Shown here in pieces: positions 57,417 through 64,000 of a stretch of 64,000 nucleotides of DNA. Position 1 is the first letter of the stretch. Each line of letters opens with the position of its first letter. The DNA comes from Flavimaribacter sediminis (lineage in GTDB: Bacteria; Pseudomonadota; Alphaproteobacteria; Rhizobiales; Rhizobiaceae). A program made the translations under genes and the position numbers. The stretch covers positions 1,240,001 to 1,304,000 of the forward strand of contig NZ_JAICBX010000002.1 in assembly GCF_019492055.1 (NCBI RefSeq), written 5' to 3'. The notes below the pieces were generated by a model. It was not told the origin of the DNA and made no database searches. It was given only the letters and a program-made list of their open reading frames with translations.

Positions 57417-57986
57417 CTAGCGAGCCATCCCGTGATACTCGTCATTCGGCCGCATGTCCGTCGCCGCAGCCATGCGGTTCGACATATTGAAGAATGACGC
57501 TGTCGCCGCAATATCCCAGATATCTCTTTCCGAAAAGCCGGCGCTGCGTAGATCGGCGCGATCTTGCTCCTCAATGCGATCGGGTGATTGCGTTAGCTTG
57601 ACCGCGAAATCGAGCATCGCCTTCTGTCGTGGATCGAGATCGGCTGCCCGAAAGTTCATCACCATCTGTTCGCCCAGGATCGGATCGCCTGACAGGCTCC
57701 GGACGGCGGCTCCGTGGGCCGTAAGACAGTAATAGCAGCGGTTCGTCGATGAAACGGCGACGGCGATCATTTCACGCTCGAGCTTGGAGAGACCGGATTT
57801 CCCCAGCATGAGATCGTTGTAGAAGTCGGTGAACGCCCGCAATTTGGTTTCGTCAAACGCATAGGCAAGCAGGACATTGGGTATGAGACCGAGCTTCTCC
57901 GCGCATTTGTCGAAATAGGCTCTTGTTTCGTCGCTGAGTTCTTCAGCCGGCGGCAGATCGAGCGCTGTTACCTGTTCTTTTTTCAA
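57417..57986 (-). CDS. AhpD-like carboxymuconolactone-decarboxylase-family peroxidase, TTG start
   Basis: 189 residues. TNRCYYCLTAHGAAV has the redox C-x-x-C and following His of the AhpD/peroxidase-related group. It could reduce peroxides or be a related thiol enzyme. The first codon is TTG at 57986, with AAGGA 8 nt upstream. Divergent from the glutamate dehydrogenase gene. Confidence 0.88.
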   Translation of the reverse strand: MKKEQVTALDLPPAEELSDETRAYFDKCAEKLGLIPNVLLAYAFDETKLRAFTDFYNDLMLGKSGLSKLEREMIAVAVSSTNRCYYCLTAHGAAVRSLSGDPILGEQMVMNFRAADLDPRQKAMLDFAVKLTQSPDRIEEQDRADLRSAGFSERDIWDIAATASFFNMSNRMAAATDMRPNDEYHGMAR

Positions 57987-58122
57987 ATCGATTATCCTTC
58001 TGGCTACTTTTTAATTGCGTTCCAGCTTGCTTCCAAAAAGGAGTCGCCTGCCGTCACAGTTCTGATACCATCATGACAAATATTCAAAATGGCGAAGAAA
58101 TCGCAAGAGTGGGGAGACGGAA

Positions 58123-61100
58123 ATGGGCGTACGCAGCCATCCCAGGCGCGACAGGCAGATCGAAAAAATTTCGGGGATTCTGAAGAAGCAGGACGAAGCC
58201 TATCTCGATCCGTCAATCCTTTTCGGCATGGTTAGCGCCGACGATGTTCTCGCCTTCCGCCCCGAGGCGCTGGCTGCGGCGGCGATCGACGCCTGGAGAA
58301 ATCTCCAGGCGTGGGACGGCGCTCAGGCCCGAGTGGTTGTGGATCACATCAACGACGTTGAAATGGGCGGCGCGGCGCTGACGGTGGTGACGATTATCGA
58401 CCGCAACATGCCGTTTCTCTATGATTCGGTGATGGGCGAAATATCTGCGTCGCATCGCGATCTGCAACTCGCCGCACACCCAATCGTGTCTATTGGCCGG
58501 TCCAAGGACGGCGCGATCGAACAGACGCGGCTGTTCAGCGCCGGCGACCAGGGTGCGCTGGAAAAGGTCAGCGTTATCCAGATCCACCTGCATCCGTTGT
58601 CTGATGCGGCGAGGGAAGAGCTCGCGGACGCGTTGGCGTCGGTGCTGGATCAAGTGCACCGCGCGAACTCCGACTGGCGCGCCATGCTCACCAGGCTCGA
58701 TTCTGTGATCACGTCGCTGGAGACAAGCAAAACCAGCCACGATCCGGAGGTGAAGACTGAAACCCTCGCCTTTCTGGAGTGGTTGCGGGACGACAATTTC
58801 ACTTTCCTTGGCATGCGCGAATATGTCTACAGCGGCTACGGCATGGATGCGACGATCGAGCGCGCCGCCGAAGAAGGGATCGGCATACTTTCAGACCCTG
58901 ATGTCAGGGTTCTGCGCAGGGGCGCCGACCACGTCAGCACAACGCCGGAATTGCTTGCCTTTATGCAAGGCTCCGACATGCTGATCGTCACCAAGGCCAA
59001 TGTCCGTTCGCTTGTGCATCGGCGCGCCTACATGGATTACGTCGGGGTCAAACGCTACGACGAGAAAGGCCAGGTCATTGGCGAATTGCGGATTGTCGGT
59101 CTGTTCACCTCAAGCGCCTACACGCGATCCGTCACGCGCATCCCGCTGCTTCGATCCAAAGTCCATGAAGTCATCTCCAGTTTCGGCTTTGATCCGGAGG
59201 GTCATTCCGGAAAGGCGCTTCTGAATGTGCTTGAAAGCTATCCGCGCGACGAGCTGTTCCAGATCGACGTGCCGATGCTTGCGGGTTTCTGCGAACAGGT
59301 GCTTGAGTTGAACGACCGGCCGCGCGTCCGCGTTCTGCCGCGCATTGACCGCTTCGACCGCTTTGTATCGGTCATTCTCTATGTGCCGCGGGATCAGTAC
59401 GACTCCGAGGCGCGCGTGCGCGTGGCGGCCTATCTAAAGGACGTCTTTGACGCGCACCTGTCGGCGTTCTATCCGGCGTTTCCCGAAGGATCAGTCGCGC
59501 GCGTGCATTTCATATTCGGTCGTTCCAGCGGCAAGACACCTCGCGTTCCGCAGGAGGTGCTGGAAGAAAATGTCCGTCGGATCGTGACGCGCTGGGAAGA
59601 TCGTTTTCTGGCTTTGGCAGGTCCCGATGGCCTGGCGTTGCACACATCGGACGCCTATCGTGATTATTTCACCCCCGAAGAGGCGGTGGAGGACCTGCAG
59701 AGCTTCCTCGACTGTTTGCCGGATAATGATATAGGCCTCGATTTCTATCAGCGCGCCGGCGAGACAAGCGATCATCTCGGCCTGAAGATATTCCATCTTG
59801 ACGAGGCCGTGGAACTGTCACGACGCGTTCCGATGCTCGAGAATCTCGGCTTCAACGTCATCAGCGAACAAACCTTCGAACTTTCGGTGGGCGAGGATGT
59901 CGGAGCGGTGCGCACCGTCGTGCTGCACAATATGGAGCTGGTTCAAAGGGAAGGGCAAGCCATAGATCTGCCGCGAATCGCGAGGAAACTGGAAGACGCA
60001 TTTTTGGCGGTTTGGTCAGGCAAGGTGGACAATGACGGCTTCAACCGCCTGGTGGTCAATTGCGGCATGTCCGTCCGGGAAGTGAAGGTGATGCGGACCT
60101 ATGCCCGCTACCTCCGGCAAATCGGCGTTACCTATTCGCAGGGTTACATCTCGGAAGCCCTTAATCGGTACCACGACATCGCCTGTGACATCCTCGAACT
60201 GTTTGAACGTCGGTTTGCGCTGACGACGCCCGAAGACGAGATGCACAAGATTACCGAAGAGATCCGGCTTCGGATTGACGAGGCGCTGGTCAGGGTGCCA
60301 AGCCAGGATGACGACCGGATATTGCGGCAATACGTCAATCTGATATCGGCGACCCTTCGCACCAACTACTATCAGGGCGGCGATAACGCTTCGCCGGCTA
60401 TTTTGTCTTTGAAACTGGATCCGCGGGCGATCGACGGAATGCCGGCGCCGGCGCCCTTTCGCGAAATCTTCGTTTACGGCGCAGAAGTGGAAGGCGTCCA
60501 TTTGCGTTTCGGTCCGATCGCGCGCGGCGGTCTGCGCTGGTCGGATCGGGCGCAGGACTACCGGACCGAGGTTCTGGGCCTCGTCAAGGCGCAACAAGTC
60601 AAGAATGCAGTCATCGTGCCCGTCGGTTCCAAGGGAGGATTTTATCCCAAGGAATTGCCTACCGGCGGCTCCCGGGACGATGTCTTTAAGGCGGGGCGCG
60701 AAGCCTACAAAACCTTCATTTCCTCGCTGCTCGACATTACCGACAATATTATCGATGGCGTGGTGACGCATCCTGAAGAAACGCGCTGCATCGATGGCGA
60801 TGACCCCTACTTTGTGGTCGCGGCCGACAAGGGCACGGCCACTTTCTCGGATACGGCCAACGCCATCAGCCAGGCGCATGATTTCTGGCTGGACGACGCT
60901 TTCGCCTCCGGCGGATCGGCAGGTTACGATCACAAGAAGATGGGAATTACCGCCCGCGGCGCCTGGGAGGCGGTCAAGCGACACTTCCGGGAAATGAACA
61001 TCGATATCCAGACGACGGAATTTACAGCCGCTGGCGTCGGAGACATGTCGGGCGACGTGTTCGGCAACGGCATGCTGCTGTCGCCCAAGATCAGGCTGGT

Positions 61101-62910
61101 GGCCGCCTTCGACCATCGCGACATTTTCATTGACCCGGAACCGGTCTGTTCGACATCTTTCAAGGAACGCAAACGCGTGTTCGAGCTAGGTCGATCGAGC
61201 TGGCAGGACTACGACAAGTCTAAGCTGTCAAAAGGCGGCATGATCGTGTCCCGTTCGCAGAAGTCGATAAAGCTGACGGACGAGGCCGCAGCCGCGATCG
61301 GTCTGACGAAGACGACGGCTACGCCGCAGGAAGTGCTTCGGGCGATCCTGAAAATGGATATCGATCTGATGTGGTTCGGCGGTATCGGAACCTATATCAA
61401 GGAAGACGGAGAATCCGACGCCGAGGTCGGCGATCGGGGCAATGACGGCATCCGCGTCACCGCCAGCCAGGTAGGAGCCAAGGTGATTGGCGAAGGCGCC
61501 AATCTCGGCGTGACGCAGCGTGGTCGCATCGCCTATTGCCTGAAAGGCGGGCGGTGCAATTCCGACGCAATCGACAATTCAGCTGGCGTCAATTCGTCTG
61601 ACGTCGAGGTCAACATAAAGATCGCTTTGGCGAAGGCGATGCGCGAGGGGCGGCTGAATCGCGCCAATCGCGACAAGCTGCTGACCGCAATGACAGAACA
61701 GGTCGCCGAGCTTGTGCTGCGCAACAATTATCTGCAGACGCTCGCAATCTCCATCGTTGAGCAGGACAGCGCCGAACTGACCGGAGATATGTCGCAGCTC
61801 ATGAACGATCTGGAGAGCGCCGGACATCTTGACAGGCAGGTCGAAACCCTTCCCGATGATCTTGAACTTGCTGAACGCGTAACCGCCGGGAAACCGCTGA
61901 CGCGACCGGAAATCGGGGTGCTTCTGTCCTATGCGAAAATCGTTTTGTTCGACGAACTGACGGAAAGCCATCTGCCGGACAATCCATATTTCGAATCGAC
62001 GCTGGTCGACTACTTCCCGAAACGGATGCACAAGACCCACAGAGACGATATTCTTGAACACCGCCTTCGGCGCGAGATTGTCTCGACAGTGCTCGCCAAC
62101 GATGTGATCAATCGCGGTGGTCCGTCCTTCATCAGCCGCATGGCGGACGCCACCGGCATGCTGCCTTCGCAGATTGTCGGCGCTTTTGTGGTGGTGCGCG
62201 ACGGCTTGGGCCTGTCAGAGCTCTATGACATCATCGATTCGCTCGATAACCAGACGCCCGGCGCCTACCAGAACGAGCTGTACGGCGATCTCCGGCATAT
62301 CTTCCGCATCGTGGTGCGCTGGAGCGCCAAGGCCGGCGTCGCCCAAGGGCCGCTCGCCGACATGGTTGAAGCGCTGGCGAAGGCGGTAAAGACGCTCCAG
62401 CCCGTCATGCCCGATATCCTGCCGAACTTCATGCGCCGCGAAAGGCAGGCGATCTACCAAAGGGCGATCGATCATGGCGTTCCGGAAAAGCAGGCGGCGC
62501 GGTTGTCGGAAACCGTCGGCCTGGTCAACATTCCGGACATCATGCTGGCGGCGAACCTGTCGAACGCCGGTCTTGAAGAGGCCGCGAAAATATATTTCGA
62601 CGTTACCCGCGCCTATCGCATTTCAAGGCTGGAAGCAGCGGCTTACTCCGCAAAGGCGGCCGACTTCTACGAGGAGCTCGCAATCGGTCGCAGCCTGGAC
62701 GAAATTTCCGCCGCCCGCCGCAACGTGATGAATGCCGTGATCACCCAGTTCGGCAAGGAGGAAAATCCGGTCGCCGCCTGGCAGGCTGCGGATCGGCTGC
62801 GACGCGAACGGATACAGGCGCGCATCAACGAACTCATCGACAGTGGCGACTTCAGCATTTCGCGGCTGACGGTCGCCGCTGGAATGATGAGCGATCTGGC
62901 GGCGCAATAG
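58123..62910 (+). CDS. NAD-specific glutamate dehydrogenase, large (about 180 kDa) type
   Basis: 1595 residues, the length of the large NAD-GDH found in many alphaproteobacteria. A long N-terminal regulatory part (about 1-750) precedes the catalytic core with RFGPIARGGLRWSDR (about 796-810) and PVGSKGGFYPK; later FGGIGTYIKE and VIGEGANLG (about 1126) belong to the nucleotide-binding part. A long C-terminal helical region follows. It deaminates glutamate to 2-oxoglutarate. GGGGAG precedes the ATG by about 6 nt. No frameshift is seen. Confidence 0.95.
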   Translation: MGVRSHPRRDRQIEKISGILKKQDEAYLDPSILFGMVSADDVLAFRPEALAAAAIDAWRNLQAWDGAQARVVVDHINDVEMGGAALTVVTIIDRNMPFLYDSVMGEISASHRDLQLAAHPIVSIGRSKDGAIEQTRLFSAGDQGALEKVSVIQIHLHPLSDAAREELADALASVLDQVHRANSDWRAMLTRLDSVITSLETSKTSHDPEVKTETLAFLEWLRDDNFTFLGMREYVYSGYGMDATIERAAEEGIGILSDPDVRVLRRGADHVSTTPELLAFMQGSDMLIVTKANVRSLVHRRAYMDYVGVKRYDEKGQVIGELRIVGLFTSSAYTRSVTRIPLLRSKVHEVISSFGFDPEGHSGKALLNVLESYPRDELFQIDVPMLAGFCEQVLELNDRPRVRVLPRIDRFDRFVSVILYVPRDQYDSEARVRVAAYLKDVFDAHLSAFYPAFPEGSVARVHFIFGRSSGKTPRVPQEVLEENVRRIVTRWEDRFLALAGPDGLALHTSDAYRDYFTPEEAVEDLQSFLDCLPDNDIGLDFYQRAGETSDHLGLKIFHLDEAVELSRRVPMLENLGFNVISEQTFELSVGEDVGAVRTVVLHNMELVQREGQAIDLPRIARKLEDAFLAVWSGKVDNDGFNRLVVNCGMSVREVKVMRTYARYLRQIGVTYSQGYISEALNRYHDIACDILELFERRFALTTPEDEMHKITEEIRLRIDEALVRVPSQDDDRILRQYVNLISATLRTNYYQGGDNASPAILSLKLDPRAIDGMPAPAPFREIFVYGAEVEGVHLRFGPIARGGLRWSDRAQDYRTEVLGLVKAQQVKNAVIVPVGSKGGFYPKELPTGGSRDDVFKAGREAYKTFISSLLDITDNIIDGVVTHPEETRCIDGDDPYFVVAADKGTATFSDTANAISQAHDFWLDDAFASGGSAGYDHKKMGITARGAWEAVKRHFREMNIDIQTTEFTAAGVGDMSGDVFGNGMLLSPKIRLVAAFDHRDIFIDPEPVCSTSFKERKRVFELGRSSWQDYDKSKLSKGGMIVSRSQKSIKLTDEAAAAIGLTKTTATPQEVLRAILKMDIDLMWFGGIGTYIKEDGESDAEVGDRGNDGIRVTASQVGAKVIGEGANLGVTQRGRIAYCLKGGRCNSDAIDNSAGVNSSDVEVNIKIALAKAMREGRLNRANRDKLLTAMTEQVAELVLRNNYLQTLAISIVEQDSAELTGDMSQLMNDLESAGHLDRQVETLPDDLELAERVTAGKPLTRPEIGVLLSYAKIVLFDELTESHLPDNPYFESTLVDYFPKRMHKTHRDDILEHRLRREIVSTVLANDVINRGGPSFISRMADATGMLPSQIVGAFVVVRDGLGLSELYDIIDSLDNQTPGAYQNELYGDLRHIFRIVVRWSAKAGVAQGPLADMVEALAKAVKTLQPVMPDILPNFMRRERQAIYQRAIDHGVPEKQAARLSETVGLVNIPDIMLAANLSNAGLEEAAKIYFDVTRAYRISRLEAAAYSAKAADFYEELAIGRSLDEISAARRNVMNAVITQFGKEENPVAAWQAADRLRRERIQARINELIDSGDFSISRLTVAAGMMSDLAAQ

Positions 62911-62970
62911 GCGGGACACACCAGCCATGGCGGGCTGTGTTGGCAAGAGGGGCGTATAAGGGGACGCAAA

Positions 62971-64000
62971 TTGAGTGACGCAGTACCGACGCAGCGGGTC
63001 GACCGCAAGGGCGTCTTCGGCTGGATGCTGTTCGACTGGGCGACGCAGCCATTTCACACGCTGATCATCACATTCGTGTTCGCGCCGTATGTCGTCGACG
63101 CGCTGTTTACGTCCGACGTCGAAGGACAGGCCCAATGGGGGACTGCGATCACCATTGGCGGTCTGATAGTCGCCTTTCTGGCGCCGGTTCTTGGAGCCGT
63201 CGCCGACAGCACGGGACGGCGCAAACCGTGGATCCTTGCGTTTTCAATACCGGCGGTGATCGGGAGCTGGATGCTTTGGTATTCGGCGCCCGGCTCCAGC
63301 AATGTCGTGTTGATCCTCACCGGTATTGTTCTCGCCTTTATCGGCTTCGAATTCGCAGCGGTTTTCAACAATGCGATGATGTCCCAATTGGTGCCTCGCG
63401 CTCGTCTGGGTCGATTATCCGGTTCCGCCTGGGCGCTTGGTTACGTGGGAGGCATCGTATCGCTCATCATCGTGCTGGGTCTCATGGCCGGACGGCCCGA
63501 TACAGGCAAGACGTTGTTGGGTCTAGACCCGATTTTCGGTCTGGATCCGACAACGTACGCAGGTGATCGCGCGTCCGGACCACTAACCGCGATCTGGTAT
63601 GTGGTGTTTGTCATCCCGATGTTTCTCTTCACGCCGGACGCGGACAAGCGCATGGCCACACGCGGCATGGTGCGGGAAGGCCTGCGCGAACTCTGGAAAA
63701 CACTGAAAGCGCTGCCCAGTCAGAAAAGCTATTTCAGCTTCCTGCTGTCGAGCCTGTTTTACCGGGACGGCCTCAATGCGCTCTATACGTTTGGCGGGAT
63801 CTATGCCGTCGGCGTTCTCGGACTGACGACAATTGAGCGCGGCATTTTCGGAATTCTTGCAGCCTTCACGGGTGCATTCGGAGGCTGGATCGGGGGCAAG
63901 CTGGATGACAGATACGGGCCGAAAATCGTTGTCGCCAGCGGAATATTGATGCTGTTCGTGAGTTGCCTTCTGGTCATCTCCACTGCAAAGGATCAGGCGT
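62971..64000 (+). CDS. MFS transporter (UMF1-like), TTG start, runs past the window end
   Basis: TTG at 62971 with GGGG 7 nt upstream opens a frame that has no stop before 64000 (343 codons seen). GVFGWMLFDWATQPFHTLI near the start, LGAVADSTGRRKPWI (loop 2-3 motif) and many hydrophobic segments mark a major-facilitator protein of the UMF1/Atg22-like group. The substrate is not known. It follows gdh by 60 nt. Confidence 0.88.
   Translation, partial: MSDAVPTQRVDRKGVFGWMLFDWATQPFHTLIITFVFAPYVVDALFTSDVEGQAQWGTAITIGGLIVAFLAPVLGAVADSTGRRKPWILAFSIPAVIGSWMLWYSAPGSSNVVLILTGIVLAFIGFEFAAVFNNAMMSQLVPRARLGRLSGSAWALGYVGGIVSLIIVLGLMAGRPDTGKTLLGLDPIFGLDPTTYAGDRASGPLTAIWYVVFVIPMFLFTPDADKRMATRGMVREGLRELWKTLKALPSQKSYFSFLLSSLFYRDGLNALYTFGGIYAVGVLGLTTIERGIFGILAAFTGAFGGWIGGKLDDRYGPKIVVASGILMLFVSCLLVISTAKDQA

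Noticed and set aside
1-64000. tRNA or rRNA genes, CRISPR arrays, insertion sequences, prophage or toxin-antitoxin loci
   Set aside because: Intergenic gaps were read on both strands; no cloverleaf, spaced direct repeats, transposase, integrase or terminal repeats were seen.

Overview
The window is a chromosomal core-genome segment of an alphaproteobacterium, most likely of the order Hyphomicrobiales (Rhizobiales). The signs are gene order and gene types: hisB-DUF2628-hisH-hisA-hisF-hisE-coaA on one strand, chvI-chvG-hprK divergent from pckA, hslVU followed by a DUF1402 gene, hemE beside a DUF299 gene, the mnmE-mnmG-rsmG-parA-parB run with parS sites, and a very large (about 1600-residue) NAD-glutamate dehydrogenase. 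A genus cannot be named from the sequence alone. I see no insertion sequence, prophage, CRISPR array, tRNA or rRNA gene.

Layout. 1-6.8 kb: translation genes (infC from an ATT start, rpmI, rplT, pheS, pheT), then an oxidoreductase and a nucleotidyltransferase-like gene. 6.8-11.9 kb: ChvG/ChvI envelope and acid sensing with hprK, divergent from pckA; the gap holds palindromes that look like operators. 11.9-13 kb: arfB overlapping alkB. 13-17.6 kb: the histidine operon ending in coaA. 17.7-24.4 kb: HslVU protease, a DUF1402 protein that I read as a divergent lytic transglycosylase, then XRE/Smr/MltA/Tim44-like genes and fxsA. 24.5-28.6 kb: secB converging on a DUF299-maf-aroE-coaE-dnaQ operon.

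28.6-29.0 kb is the probable chromosomal replication origin. It is an AT-rich gap between the divergent DUF299 gene and hemE, with several DnaA-box-like 9-mers. To its right lie hemE, hemJ, rho, a DUF255 thioredoxin-like gene, mnmE, mnmG, rsmG, parA and parB, with four parS sites (one perfect 16/16 inside rsmG). Origin and centromere therefore sit within about 9 kb of each other. The DUF255-mnmE-mnmG-rsmG stretch looks more AT-rich than its flanks.

40-64 kb: holA-lptE-leuS, a PLP-homeostasis protein, an acyl-CoA synthetase, a VOC/WYL-regulator pair with striking dyads, a CitE-like lyase, the leuD-ridA-leuB cluster, a PAP2 phosphatase, asd with a structured leader and a possible 40-codon upstream ORF, a lytic transglycosylase with two promoter-region dyads, carbonic anhydrase, a pyridoxal-kinase-type enzyme, an AhpD-like protein, NAD-GDH, and an MFS transporter that runs off the end.

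Nothing here is plainly a new multi-gene defence or biosynthetic system. The most interesting items are the compact origin/centromere region, an uORF before rho that contains a parS site, the lytic-transglycosylase-like motifs of the DUF1402 protein, the paired operator-like palindromes at pckA, the coupled arfB-alkB pair, and the asd leader.
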